A stretch of 64,000 nucleotides of DNA from an uncultured Pelagibacteraceae bacterium (GCA_902545555.1 CACCGK010000001.1:124001-188000), one strand, 5' to 3'; shown: positions 8,595-18,112, numbered from the stretch's first letter. Notes: generated by a model from the sequence alone, not told the origin. Numbers and translations are program-made.

Positions 8595-9713
8595 TTAATG
8601 TTTGATAGCTTCTCCAGGTTCTACAAAATTATGTCCAAAAACGTCAGCAACTGCTTTGTAAGTTACTTGACCTTTATGAACATTTAACCCTGCTAAAAAG
8701 TTTTTATCTTCACTTAATGCTTTTTGATAACCTTTATTAGCAAGCTTAACTAAGAAAGGTAAAGTTGCATTATTTAATGCCAATGTTGATGTTCTTGGTA
8801 CACCTCCTGGCATATTTGCCACACAATAATGAACTACATCATCCACTATATAAGTTGGATCACCGTGTGTTGTTGGTTTACTGGTTTCTACACAGCCACC
8901 TTGATCTATAGCAACATCAACAATTACAGAACCTCTTTTCATTGTTTTAATCATTTCTTTGGTAATTAATTTTGGTGCTTCAGCACCTGGAATTAATACT
9001 CCACCAACTAAAAGATCTGCTTCAGCAACTAATTTATCTAAATCAGTTTTATCACTTTGTTCTGGAATAATTTTATCTCCAAACATTTCAACAAGTTGTT
9101 TTAATCTAGCCTCAGATTTATCTACGATATGAACTTTTGCTTGCATGCCAGTTGCAATCACTGCAGCATTTTCTCCAACAACTCCTCCACCTAATATAAC
9201 CACAGTTCCACCTGTTACACCTGGGGCTCCTCCCAAAAGTAAGCCTCTGCCACTCTGGTTTTTCTCTAAGCAATGAGCACCTGCTTGTACAGACATTCTT
9301 CCTGCAACAGCACTCATAGGTGCAAGCAAAGGCAATCTTCCATTATCATCTGTTACTGTTTCGTAAGCAATATTAATACTTTTAGATTTAATTAATCCTT
9401 CAGTTAATTCTTTTGCAGCAGCTAAATGGAGATAAGTATATACGATTTGATTTTCTCTAATCATATCTACTTCTACATTTTGAGGTTCTTTAACTTTAAC
9501 AATTATTTCTGCATCATTAAATATGTCAGCTGCAGTATCAGCAATTTTAGCTCCTGCTTTTAAATATTGATCATTCTCAAAACCTGCTTCAAATCCACCA
9601 TTATTTTCAACTAAAACTTCATGTCCTTCTGAAACTAAAGTTTTAACACTATCAGGTGTTAAACCAATTCTATTTTCCTGAGGTTTTATTTCTTTAGGAA
9701 CTCCAATTTTCAT
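8595..9713 (-). CDS. ald: Alanine dehydrogenase
   Basis: NAD-dependent interconversion of L-alanine and pyruvate plus ammonium. The 372 residues are typical: start MKIGVPKEIKPQENRIGL, YTYLHLA near residue 92, the Rossmann loop ILGGGVVGENAA near 173, DVAIDQGGC near 266, and NMPGGVPRTST near 299. It lies 9 bp after the aminotransferase gene. A pyruvate-dependent transaminase plus alanine dehydrogenase regenerates pyruvate and frees ammonium, the known arrangement for taurine breakdown. Confidence 0.95.
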   Translation of the reverse strand: MKIGVPKEIKPQENRIGLTPDSVKTLVSEGHEVLVENNGGFEAGFENDQYLKAGAKIADTAADIFNDAEIIVKVKEPQNVEVDMIRENQIVYTYLHLAAAKELTEGLIKSKSINIAYETVTDDNGRLPLLAPMSAVAGRMSVQAGAHCLEKNQSGRGLLLGGAPGVTGGTVVILGGGVVGENAAVIATGMQAKVHIVDKSEARLKQLVEMFGDKIIPEQSDKTDLDKLVAEADLLVGGVLIPGAEAPKLITKEMIKTMKRGSVIVDVAIDQGGCVETSKPTTHGDPTYIVDDVVHYCVANMPGGVPRTSTLALNNATLPFLVKLANKGYQKALSEDKNFLAGLNVHKGQVTYKAVADVFGHNFVEPGEAIKH

Positions 9714-9722
9714 AAACGAAAA

Positions 9723-11069
9723 TTAATTCTTTTTACTTTTTGCGTAATTTGTTATTCCAGTTCGAAGTTTTTCAATAATTTCATCTATGTGTTTTTTTTC
9801 ACAAATAAACATTGGAGCAATGATTAAACAATCACCTGTAGCTTTAAAATTTACACCTGCTTCATAACAATGTTTGAAACAAGTAAATCCTGCTGCGCCT
9901 GGTTTTTTGTCCATAACAATATCTATACCACCCATCATTCCGTATCCTCTAATGTTATCAACAACATCGATATCTTTTAAAGACATTAAACCTTCTTGGA
10001 AATATGGTGCTAAATTTCTAGCTCTATTGAAAATATCATCTTTTTCAATGATGTCTTGTACTGCTAATCCGGCAGCTACAGAAATTGGAATTCCTGAATA
10101 AGTATATCCGTGGAATAATTCAATTGTTCCCTTGGGAGCATTTTCTGCAATAGCATCATAAATATCTTCTTTACATGCAACAACACCCATCGGACTAATT
10201 CCGTTCGTAGTAGCTTTTGCCATTGTCATCATGTCTGGAGTTACTCCATACTCTTGAGATGCAAATGGAGATCCTGTTCTTCCCCAACCCGTGATTACTT
10301 CATCAAAAATTAAAAGTATTCCGTGTTTGTCACAAATTTCTCTTAATCTTTGTAAGTATCCTTTTGGTGGAACTAATGTGCCTGTTGATCCTGCAATAGG
10401 TTCAACAATACAAGCTGCAATATTCTCAGCTCCAAAGTTCATACAAATTCTTTCTAAATCTTCTGCTAGCTCAACACCTGTTTCAGGTTGACCACTTACA
10501 AATTTGTGTTCTGGTAAATGTGTATGTCTCATATGAACAACACCTGGCATTAAAACACTTGCAAAAGTTTTTACGTTATTAACCATACCTCCAACAGAAG
10601 TCGCACCAATATTCATTCCATGGTAACCTCTTTCTCTACCAACAAATCTAAATCTTTGACTATCACCTCTTGCTCTATGATATGCAATTGCAATTTTTAT
10701 TGCTGTTTCTACTGCTGTTGAGCCACAAATTGTATAGAACATTCTATTTAAGTTTCCTGGAGTATGTTTTGAAATTCTAGTCGCTAATTCAAATGATCCA
10801 CCAAAACCTTGTTGGAAAGGTTGACAATAATCTAAAGTTTTTAATTGATTTGTTATTGATTCAATAATTTCTTCTCTACCATGTCCTAAAGGATTACAAA
10901 ATAATCCAGAGCTTGCATCAATTTGAGTTTGTCCTTGATGATTTTTTAAATACACACCTTTAGCTTCAACAATTAATCTTGGGTTCTCTTTAAAATCTTT
11001 GTTTGATGTAAATGGCATCCAGTGCTCATTTAAAGAATTTGGAATTGCTGTTTTATTTTGTGTGCTCAT
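9723..11069 (-). CDS. tpa: Class III aminotransferase, probable taurine (omega-amino acid):pyruvate aminotransferase
   Basis: A 448-residue PLP-dependent fold I aminotransferase of the omega-amino acid:pyruvate subgroup: LNEHWMPFTSNKDFK near residue 13, GHGREEI near 63, CGSTAVETA near 114, IFDEVITGWGRTG near 254 with the PLP aspartate, and MAKATTNG near 283 with the Schiff-base lysine. It is divergent from tauA and followed by ald, so taurine is the likely donor, giving sulfoacetaldehyde and alanine. Beta-alanine:pyruvate activity is the main alternative in this subgroup. No xsc gene is in the window. Confidence 0.78.
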   Translation of the reverse strand: MSTQNKTAIPNSLNEHWMPFTSNKDFKENPRLIVEAKGVYLKNHQGQTQIDASSGLFCNPLGHGREEIIESITNQLKTLDYCQPFQQGFGGSFELATRISKHTPGNLNRMFYTICGSTAVETAIKIAIAYHRARGDSQRFRFVGRERGYHGMNIGATSVGGMVNNVKTFASVLMPGVVHMRHTHLPEHKFVSGQPETGVELAEDLERICMNFGAENIAACIVEPIAGSTGTLVPPKGYLQRLREICDKHGILLIFDEVITGWGRTGSPFASQEYGVTPDMMTMAKATTNGISPMGVVACKEDIYDAIAENAPKGTIELFHGYTYSGIPISVAAGLAVQDIIEKDDIFNRARNLAPYFQEGLMSLKDIDVVDNIRGYGMMGGIDIVMDKKPGAAGFTCFKHCYEAGVNFKATGDCLIIAPMFICEKKHIDEIIEKLRTGITNYAKSKKN

Positions 11070-11265
11070 AAAAATTTCTTTCTATAAAAAGTGTTATTAA
11101 TTTTCTAACTATTAGACTAAATCATATTCATTGCTAGAAATATTTTGTCTACCATATTTTGTATTAGATCTATACAACTTTTAATTGAATTATTTTTTTT
11201 GTTTTACATCCCTCTGAAATTGAATTTAAATGAGGTAATTTAATTAATTAAACATAGGGGAATAA
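11070..11265. promoter_or_regulatory. Divergent promoter region between tpa and tauA
   Basis: This 196-bp AT-rich spacer must hold promoters for both the tpa-ald-DMGDH set and tauABC. AGGGG lies about 5 nt before the tauA ATG as a good ribosome-binding site. The palindrome TTTAATTAATTAAA sits just upstream of it and may be an operator or chance in AT-rich DNA. No riboswitch fold was recognised. Confidence 0.4.
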
Positions 11266-12207
11266 ATGAAAAAAATATTAAGTTTTATTCTAGGATCTAT
11301 ATTCGCGCTTAACCTATCGATCTCAGTTGCAAATTCAGCTGCAAACGAAGTTAGAGTTGCATACTTTCTAGAATGGCCTAGCCCAAATTTAGAGGACATG
11401 CAGAAGAAAAATTTTGCTAAAGCTCTTGGTGTTCCAGTTAAATGGACAAACTTCACAAATGGTGGAGCCATGACTGATGCAATGTTAGCAGGAGATATTG
11501 ATATTTCTTACTCTCAAGGATTAGTACCTTTTATCAATGCTGTAAAATCTAATGCACCTATCAAATTAGTTGATATTGCTATGGAATACGGAATGGGTGG
11601 AACTACATGTGTTACATCTAACGCGTCTGGAATTACAAAAGCAAACGCTACTGAGTTAGAAGGTAAAAAAGTTGCTGTTCCATTAGGAACAATGGCTGAA
11701 TACGTTTTTGATGAAAGTATGAAAGTTGTTGGTGCTGACAGAGGTAAAATGGATATCATTCAAATGGACCCTGAAGAAGGTGCTGCTGCATTAGTGAGTG
11801 GCGATGTTGTAATGGCATGTTTATTTGGTGGTAACTCTATCAAAGCTGCAACTGCAGTTGGTTCAAGACTTTTAACAGTACAAGAAGCAAGAGATGCTGG
11901 TATTTTAGGTATAGATATTACTTCTGTAACTGACAAGTTTATGAAAGAGAATCCAGGAATGTTAAGAACTTTTATTGAGGTAACTCATGAAGCAAATGCT
12001 AGATACGCTGCAGGAAAAAGTGATATGAATGCAATGTCTAAAGCATCTGAAATGAAAGTTGCAGATATGAAAGACACTTTAAGTGGATTTAAATTCTTAA
12101 CTCCAGAAGAAACTAAAACATCTATGGAAAGTGGAAATCTACATAAGTTCCTAGAAGGAATGGGAACTCCAGGTGGAAACGTAGATACTAGTTTCTTACC
12201 TTTATAA
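11266..12207 (+). CDS. tauA: Taurine-type ABC transporter substrate-binding protein
   Basis: Periplasmic binding protein of the TauA/SsuA family, 313 residues. A Sec signal peptide covers about residues 1-25 (MKKILSFILGSIFALNLSIS, cleaved near SAA). The mature part has VRVAYFLEWPSPN near residue 29, NGGAMTDAMLAGDIDIS near 65 and KVAVPLGTMAEY near 130. It is followed by an intrinsic terminator and then tauB and tauC, so the binding protein can be made in excess. Taurine is the likely ligand given the adjacent aminotransferase; other sulfonates are possible. Confidence 0.85.
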   Translation: MKKILSFILGSIFALNLSISVANSAANEVRVAYFLEWPSPNLEDMQKKNFAKALGVPVKWTNFTNGGAMTDAMLAGDIDISYSQGLVPFINAVKSNAPIKLVDIAMEYGMGGTTCVTSNASGITKANATELEGKKVAVPLGTMAEYVFDESMKVVGADRGKMDIIQMDPEEGAAALVSGDVVMACLFGGNSIKAATAVGSRLLTVQEARDAGILGIDITSVTDKFMKENPGMLRTFIEVTHEANARYAAGKSDMNAMSKASEMKVADMKDTLSGFKFLTPEETKTSMESGNLHKFLEGMGTPGGNVDTSFLPL

Positions 12208-12228
12208 TTTCAAAGGTTTAAAACTTTT

Positions 12229-12268
12229 AAATAGGCACTAATTTAAAAATTGGTGCCTATTTTTTTTT
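12229..12268 (+). terminator. Intrinsic terminator/attenuator between tauA and tauB
   Basis: A stem of AATAGGCAC/GTGCCTATT, extended by AATT pairing and a short A-rich loop, is followed by a T-run ending near 12268. It lies 21 bp after the tauA stop and before tauB. Partial read-through would give high TauA and low TauBC levels, as expected for a binding protein and its transporter. Confidence 0.85.
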
Positions 12269-12291
12269 AAAATTTCTAATATAAGACAGTT

Positions 12292-13089
12292 ATGAGTGAT
12301 CTAATTTCTCAAAATCTAAACATGATTTTTAAAACTCCGAAAGGAGAAACTGTTCATGCTTTAAAAGATGTAAGTTTTACCTTAAAAAAAGGAGAGTTAC
12401 TTACAGTGCTTGGTCCCTCTGGTTGTGGAAAAACAACTTTATTAAATATTACTGCAGGATTTTTAAGACCTACATCAGGAAAAATAACTCTTAACAATAA
12501 CGAAATTGATGGTCCTGGTGTTGAACGAGGAATGGTTTTTCAACAAGGCGCTTTGTTTGAATGGTTAACAGTTGCTGAAAATGTAAACTTTGGTCTTAGG
12601 ATGAAAAAAGAAGATCCTGAAGTTACAGCTAAAAAAGTTGACGAATGGTTGGATATAGTTGGCCTTAAAGGTTTTGGTAATACTCCTACTTATCAATTAT
12701 CTGGTGGTATGCAACAAAGAGTTGCTCTTGCAAGATGTCTAATAAACGATCCTGATTTAATTTTAATGGACGAACCATTAGGTGCTTTAGATGCATTAAC
12801 GAGAGAAAAAATGCAATCATTAGTTTTAAAAATTTGGAAAGAGACAGGAAAAACAATTATCTTAATTACACACTCTGTTGAAGAAGCATTATTACTTGGA
12901 GAAAGATTATATGTAATGGCACCAAGGCCAGGCAGGATACATAAAGAGTATAATCTTCCATTTGCAGAAATGGGTCTCACACAAGACTTAAGAGAAATTA
13001 AAAAGAACAAGGAATTCTCTTCAACTAGAGAGGAGATCTTATCAATGATTTGGAATATGGAAGAAGAAATTATGGGAAAAGATAATTAA
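12292..13089 (+). CDS. tauB: Taurine-type ABC transporter ATP-binding protein
   Basis: Cytoplasmic ATPase of the TauB/SsuB group, 265 residues. Walker A GPSGCGKTT lies near residue 41, Q-loop VFQQGALFEW near 82, signature LSGGMQQRVALAR near 136, Walker B LILMDEPLGALD near 157, and the H-loop in LITHSVEEA near 192. Its stop is immediately followed by the tauC ATG (no gap), so the two are translationally linked. Confidence 0.93.
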   Translation: MSDLISQNLNMIFKTPKGETVHALKDVSFTLKKGELLTVLGPSGCGKTTLLNITAGFLRPTSGKITLNNNEIDGPGVERGMVFQQGALFEWLTVAENVNFGLRMKKEDPEVTAKKVDEWLDIVGLKGFGNTPTYQLSGGMQQRVALARCLINDPDLILMDEPLGALDALTREKMQSLVLKIWKETGKTIILITHSVEEALLLGERLYVMAPRPGRIHKEYNLPFAEMGLTQDLREIKKNKEFSSTREEILSMIWNMEEEIMGKDN

Positions 13090-15015
13090 ATGTTAACCCA
13101 ATTTGTAACCATTTTAATATTTGTAGCTGTAATTGGATGTATTCTTTATGGAAGAAGATTAATCAGAACTGAAAAAGTGGATGCAGTCTTTGGTAATCCA
13201 GAAAGAGCTAGAGGTGGAACGCACTGGGTAATCGTTGGTAGCAGTGCAATTCTAATGCTGTGGCTTTATTATTCATGGGATATTGCAAAAGGTTTTTATC
13301 CAAAATCAGCAAATGAATTATGTCAAGTCGCTAAAATTAATGAGTCATTATTAGGTTTAAAATATCAGTTCCCAATTGAGGAAAGAGAATTTAAAAGTAC
13401 ATCCATTATTAAAATTGAAAATAAAAATCTTATAAAAGTTGCAAATGAAATAAAAGCATCTCCTGATCTAAATGACCAACAAAAAACAATCCTTGTAAGT
13501 TATATTGATAGAACTTCTAAATTAATTCCATTTTTAACAAGTGAAGAACTAATGGAAATGGATACCAAAATTAAACTTAAGGAAATAACTGAAGAAATAA
13601 AACTTCTAAGTTCAAATTTTCAAAAGAAAGATTATCCATTTGAGACAGATACACAAAAAATAGAGAGACAAAAACTTATTGATGAACAAGGTGGCTGGGG
13701 AATTACAACTATAGACTCTGGAACTGGTACAATTGAAAATACCATTGAAATACCTACTGCACCTCAAACAAATAAAGGTTTAAAATTTCATGCAGCTGCA
13801 GCAGAACTAAAAAAAATTGATGACAAATTTTTTAAATTAAAAAACCATAACCCACAATTTAAAAGCGCAATCAAACAACTTAAAGATGATATTAAAGCTT
13901 ACAGAAAAGAATTAGATGATAGTGAAGAAATAGCATCTGACTATGCAAAAAATATTGTTAAAATTGCAAGAAGAATAGAGTTTGCAAGCATCTATCCTCC
14001 TAATGCATTAAATGAAATGCAAGCAGCAATAATAGAGTTTGATGAATTACAAAATAAAGAGCAAGGTGGATTAAGATTAATTGATATTCTTCTATTTCCA
14101 GCAGGAACAATTGTAGCAAGTGGACCAACATGTTCTGAACAAGGTTCAGGTAGATGGTTACCTAAACCATCAGATACATTTAATAAGTTTGCATTGATGT
14201 CTAAACCAAGTGTTGGATACAAAAATATTCCTCTTTTATGGATTGAGATGGTTGACGTAAGTAAAATGATTGGATTTATTTTACCTGATTGGATAGCCGA
14301 TATGTTGCCTGGAGAATATCCAGTGCATACAAAAGATGGAATTGTAAAAGAAAACTTTAAAAGTAACGTTTTAAAAGTTGTTACTGGTGACTTTAAATTA
14401 TTTAAAGTTCCTGTTCCATATGGACACATATGGGACTCATTCTTAAGAGTATTTTTAGGTTTAGTATTTGGAATTCTTATTGGGGTGCCATTAGGGTTGT
14501 TTATGGGTTTAAATCGATTTGCTAAAGGCTTCTTTGATCCTTTAATAGAATTATACAGACCTGTTCCACCGTTAGCTTGGGCGCCATTGATTATTTCAGT
14601 TCTTGGAATAGATAATACGGGTAAAATATTTTTATTATTCATGGTCTCACTATCAATTATGATAATTTCTGCAAGAGCTGGTGCATCAGGAACACAGCTA
14701 TCAAAAATACATGCTGCACATTCGTTAGGAGCTACTAAAAAACAAATTTTAAGATATGTGATTTTTCCTAATTCACTTCCTGAAATTCTTACAGGAATTA
14801 GAGTTGCTGTTGGTATGTGCTGGGGAACACTTGTTGCTGCAGAGTTTCTAGCAGGTACAACTGGTATTGGTTTTGTTGAAAATGTTGCAAAAAAATACTT
14901 TCAGTATGAAGTTATTTGGATAACAATTTTCATAATGGGTCTGCTGGGTCTTTTATTTGATATATCTTTAAGAAAAATAATAGATAAGACTATTCCTTGG
15001 AGAGGCAAAGGTTAA
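13090..15015 (+). CDS. tauC: Taurine-type ABC permease with a very long N-terminal extension
   Basis: 641 residues, roughly twice a normal TauC. Only about residues 440-636 look like the TauC/SsuC permease, beginning GHIWDSFLRVFLG, with the EAA-type coupling loop HSLGATKKQILRYV near 552 and GTLVAAEFLAGTTGIG near 578. The first 440 residues carry two membrane segments (about 4-20 and 47-65), then a lysine/glutamate-rich, probably helical region (about 90-330) likely on the periplasmic side, then a hydrophobic stretch near 345-425. The reading frame is intact, so this is a real extension, not a misread start. Its function is unknown; docking of TauA is one possibility. Confidence 0.85.
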   Translation: MLTQFVTILIFVAVIGCILYGRRLIRTEKVDAVFGNPERARGGTHWVIVGSSAILMLWLYYSWDIAKGFYPKSANELCQVAKINESLLGLKYQFPIEEREFKSTSIIKIENKNLIKVANEIKASPDLNDQQKTILVSYIDRTSKLIPFLTSEELMEMDTKIKLKEITEEIKLLSSNFQKKDYPFETDTQKIERQKLIDEQGGWGITTIDSGTGTIENTIEIPTAPQTNKGLKFHAAAAELKKIDDKFFKLKNHNPQFKSAIKQLKDDIKAYRKELDDSEEIASDYAKNIVKIARRIEFASIYPPNALNEMQAAIIEFDELQNKEQGGLRLIDILLFPAGTIVASGPTCSEQGSGRWLPKPSDTFNKFALMSKPSVGYKNIPLLWIEMVDVSKMIGFILPDWIADMLPGEYPVHTKDGIVKENFKSNVLKVVTGDFKLFKVPVPYGHIWDSFLRVFLGLVFGILIGVPLGLFMGLNRFAKGFFDPLIELYRPVPPLAWAPLIISVLGIDNTGKIFLLFMVSLSIMIISARAGASGTQLSKIHAAHSLGATKKQILRYVIFPNSLPEILTGIRVAVGMCWGTLVAAEFLAGTTGIGFVENVAKKYFQYEVIWITIFIMGLLGLLFDISLRKIIDKTIPWRGKG

Positions 15016-15034
15016 GCATTCATTTTTTAATAAA

Positions 15035-15544
15035 TTACACTTTTTTTATAAATCCAATAGCAGCACCAATCGTAGTCAAAAATCCAGCTAAAGGGAGGAT
15101 AGCAACTGCATATTTTTTGGGCATATAATTAGGTTTGAACTCAATACCTTGCATACTAATTTCTAAGTACCACATTTCCCAATACTTCCCTCGCATACCC
15201 TCTACAAGTTCAATTCCATAAATTATTAAGACTACACCAATTATCATAATCATAATTTTCCAGAACTGACGTATGTATAATGAAACTCTCTCTGGTAATT
15301 TTTCATAAATTAAATTTAATGCTACATGTTCATTATCTCTTGCTGTTAGAGAAAGTGCTATAAACATCAACCAAATATTACTTAATACTGTTAGCAAATC
15401 TCCCCAAACAGGAGGATTATTAAAAACATATCGCATTGTAACATTGTAAAGAGTAAAACCAACCATAGCAGCTAACAAGAGTGAGCACATAGCTTCCAAC
15501 GTACGATGAATAAAACGATCAATACTGTTTAAAAATTTTATCAT
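15035..15544 (-). CDS. dctQ: TRAP transporter small permease (DctQ)
   Basis: 169-residue inner-membrane subunit with four predicted helices (about 15-38, 48-68, 88-110, 142-165). VTMRYVFNNPPVWGDLL near residue 35 is the DctQ signature region, followed by WLMFIALSLTARDNEHV. It overlaps the large subunit by one base and is the last gene of the dctP-dctM-dctQ set. It converges on tauC with a 19-bp gap. Confidence 0.92.
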   Translation of the reverse strand: MIKFLNSIDRFIHRTLEAMCSLLLAAMVGFTLYNVTMRYVFNNPPVWGDLLTVLSNIWLMFIALSLTARDNEHVALNLIYEKLPERVSLYIRQFWKIMIMIIGVVLIIYGIELVEGMRGKYWEMWYLEISMQGIEFKPNYMPKKYAVAILPLAGFLTTIGAAIGFIKKV

Positions 15545-16827
15545 TAATTACTCAATAAGTTTGGAAGAAACATTGTTAGTTCTGGTACAATAAGAATAAA
15601 AAATAAAAGTAAAAACAATCCAATCAAATAAGGAATTAACGCAATAGCAACCTTTTCAAGACGTACTTGCGCTATTGTTGCAGAGGTAAAATAGGCAACA
15701 CCAACAGGTGGTGTTACTGATCCTATCAAAAATCCTACTATTACAACCATAGCTGCTTGTACCTCGGGAAAGCCTGCTTGAGACATAACATTTACAAGCA
15801 CTGGACCAACAATAATAATGTTAACTGCTGAGTCCATTACCGTCCCAAGAAGAAAAATGAATAAGATTAAAGCTAAAATAAATAATATAGGTGAATCCGC
15901 TAAGCCTAAAAGCCAAGCTTCAAGATCACCAATTGCTCCAAGAGAAGTAAGTAACCAGCTAAAAGGTCCTGAAGCAGCTATTATAATAAAAACCATTGCT
16001 GAATTACGGAATGCTCGTCGAAAAGCTCCTGTACAATCTTTCCATTTGATAGTTCGATAAACAAATACACCTGTAAACAATGCAACCAAAGCAGTGATGG
16101 CTCCTGCTTCAACAACAGATGCGACACCTCCCATTACTGAACCTACTAAAACTAAAGGTATTAAAAGAGCAAACGAAGAACGATATAATTCTTTACCAGC
16201 TCGACGTACTGAGAATGGTTCATCGCTACGCTCGAAGTTATATTTAACTGCAAAATAATGGTTGATTACCATTATCACAACACCAATCAAAATCCCTGGT
16301 ATAATTCCAGCTGCAAATAATGCTGCAATCGAAATCTCAGTTGCATTAGCAAGAACAATCATCATGATACTAGGTGGAATAATCCCTCCTATAGTGGAAC
16401 TTACTCCTGTAACAGCAGCTGAAAATGCAGCGGGATAACCTGCTTTCTTCATTGCTGGTAAAACTAATGCTCCAACTGTTGCCGTATCTGCTACAACAGA
16501 CCCATTCATGCCAGCAAAAAACATACTTACCAAAACATTAACTTGGGCTAACCCTCCTCGTATACGTCCAATTAATGCCCTACTCAAAGCAACTAAGCGG
16601 TCAGTGATTGTTGCACTTGTCATTAACTCACCTGTTAACATAAAGAATGCAATGGCGGTCAATGGAACCGAATCTATGGCTGTAAACATCTGACTAGGAA
16701 TTAAAACAAGAGGAACAGCATCTGTTAACAGAATATAAACAAATGGTATAAGTATTAATATAAAACCAATAGGAGCTCCTAATAATATTAAAAAAAGGAG
16801 TACTACGAGTAAAATAATACTTTCCAT
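15544..16827 (-). CDS. dctM: TRAP transporter large permease (DctM)
   Basis: 427-residue ion-coupled transport subunit with about 12 hydrophobic helices. FAGMNGSVVADTATVGALVLPAMKK begins near residue 107 and contains the conserved DctM substrate/Na+ region; GGIIPPSIMMI near 147 and GSVTPPVGVAYF near 370 are the paired proline motifs. It starts 90 bp after dctP, separated by a strong hairpin. The transported acid cannot be deduced from the membrane subunits. Confidence 0.94.
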   Translation of the reverse strand: MESIILLVVLLFLILLGAPIGFILILIPFVYILLTDAVPLVLIPSQMFTAIDSVPLTAIAFFMLTGELMTSATITDRLVALSRALIGRIRGGLAQVNVLVSMFFAGMNGSVVADTATVGALVLPAMKKAGYPAAFSAAVTGVSSTIGGIIPPSIMMIVLANATEISIAALFAAGIIPGILIGVVIMVINHYFAVKYNFERSDEPFSVRRAGKELYRSSFALLIPLVLVGSVMGGVASVVEAGAITALVALFTGVFVYRTIKWKDCTGAFRRAFRNSAMVFIIIAASGPFSWLLTSLGAIGDLEAWLLGLADSPILFILALILFIFLLGTVMDSAVNIIIVGPVLVNVMSQAGFPEVQAAMVVIVGFLIGSVTPPVGVAYFTSATIAQVRLEKVAIALIPYLIGLFLLLFFILIVPELTMFLPNLLSN

Positions 16828-16857
16828 AAATATTTATAAGTTATGATTTTTTTTTGA

Positions 16858-16898
16858 TAAAGACCATCTAATTCTAAAATAGAACTAAATGGTCTTTA
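16858..16898 (-). promoter_or_regulatory. Intercistronic hairpin between dctP and dctM
   Basis: Ten uninterrupted pairs (TAAAGACCAT with ATGGTCTTTA) continue as an imperfect stem towards a small A-rich loop. On the minus-strand transcript the stem is followed by an A-run, not a U-run, so it is not a standard intrinsic terminator. It more likely protects the 3' end of dctP mRNA, allowing more binding protein than permease. On the plus strand it has no gene to terminate. Confidence 0.6.
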
Positions 16899-16917
16899 CA
16901 TAGTTTTCTTTGAAGAT

Positions 16918-17958
16918 TTATAAAGCTCCAGCTGCTTCTAACTGAGCTACAAATCCATCCATACCTTGTTCAAGAAGTACTCTTTTAGCTACTTCTGGTT
17001 CAAAAGTACCCTTAGCGTCTAACCAAGCACCGATTGCACCTGCTCTCCACTTAGTCATTTCCGCTTCTGTTGGAACATACCACTCTTTAGCAGATGCTTT
17101 AATTGCATCTTCACCATTTTTAATCCAAGCGTTATCCAACTCGTTTACTTTTTCTCCATAAGCATCAGCTGCTTCGTGTAACCATTTTCTTTGTTGATCA
17201 GACAATGCATTGTACTGCTTAGCATCCATCGCTAAAATATTTCCAGACCACATTCCTCCGATCTCAGTGAAATATTTGGCAACTTCATGAAGTTTTGCTA
17301 CATGCTGCCATGGGCTAGCAACATACTGACCTTCAACTACACCTGATTGTAGACCTTGATATAATTGACTCCAGTCATAAGGTGTTGGTGTTGCACCCCA
17401 ATTTTTAACAAGCATGAACTCCACTGGACTTTTAGTAGTTCTCCACTTAAGTCCTTTCATGTCATCTGGTTCATGAACAGGTTTAGTTGCGTTTCCAAGC
17501 TGCCTAAATCCTCCACTTGAATATACAGAAAGGCAAATGTGACCAGCATTCTCAAGAGCTAGTTTACACTGTCTTTCAGCTAACCATTCATCTGAAATTC
17601 TTTTAGCATCCTCTAATGATTTAAAAATAAAAGGCAAATCGAAAATTGCTAATTCAGGCCCAAAGTTACCGTAGTTTGCGGTAGAACTAGTCCACAAAGC
17701 TATAAGTCCTTGGTTAGCTTGTTCACCACATTTTTGTTCTGCGCATAAGCTTCTTTGATAATGAGGTTCAATTTTCATCTTACCTCCAGATGCTTTCTCC
17801 ATAGCTGGTATAAGCGCCTGATCTATTGCGTCACCAATTGGCATACCCAATCTACCAGTAGTTCCAAGCTTAAGAGTTATTTCTGCATAAGCAGCTTGTG
17901 CAAAGAAAATAATCGCAACCACTTTGATAAGTGTTTTGCTAATTGTTTTAATAAACAT
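16918..17958 (-). CDS. dctP: TRAP transporter substrate-binding protein (DctP)
   Basis: 346-residue periplasmic binding protein with a signal peptide (about 1-25, cleaved after AAYA). MKGLKWRTTKSPVEF near residue 167 contains the arginine that binds the substrate carboxylate in TRAP proteins. Four cysteines (LCAEQKCGE, ERQCK, GHICL) may form disulfides. A strong AGGAG ribosome-binding site lies about 8 nt before the ATG. The ligand is probably a carboxylate, identity unknown. Confidence 0.9.
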   Translation of the reverse strand: MFIKTISKTLIKVVAIIFFAQAAYAEITLKLGTTGRLGMPIGDAIDQALIPAMEKASGGKMKIEPHYQRSLCAEQKCGEQANQGLIALWTSSTANYGNFGPELAIFDLPFIFKSLEDAKRISDEWLAERQCKLALENAGHICLSVYSSGGFRQLGNATKPVHEPDDMKGLKWRTTKSPVEFMLVKNWGATPTPYDWSQLYQGLQSGVVEGQYVASPWQHVAKLHEVAKYFTEIGGMWSGNILAMDAKQYNALSDQQRKWLHEAADAYGEKVNELDNAWIKNGEDAIKASAKEWYVPTEAEMTKWRAGAIGAWLDAKGTFEPEVAKRVLLEQGMDGFVAQLEAAGAL

Positions 17959-18112
17959 TTTACTTTTCTCCTCTTAGTTAGTTTAAAGTATCAATTTAAA
18001 TTAATTTTAGCCTAATTAAGTTTCCAACGGAAGTACACACAAAAAAAACTTCTTTAATCAAAATGAGATTACAATTAAAAGTTGTATTAATAATTTAATA
18101 GTTAATCTATTT

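Noticed and set aside
11070-11265. Riboswitch upstream of tauA
   Set aside because: No conserved glycine or SAM riboswitch core was recognised; the gap is AT-rich with only promoter-like elements.
15818-16060. Plus-strand frames inside dctM, tauA, tauB, tauC and the autotransporter genes
   Set aside because: They are antisense shadows of strongly conserved genes with no ribosome-binding sites or family features.
16858-16898. Intrinsic terminator after dctP
   Set aside because: The stem is strong, but on the minus-strand transcript it is followed by A residues, not U residues.
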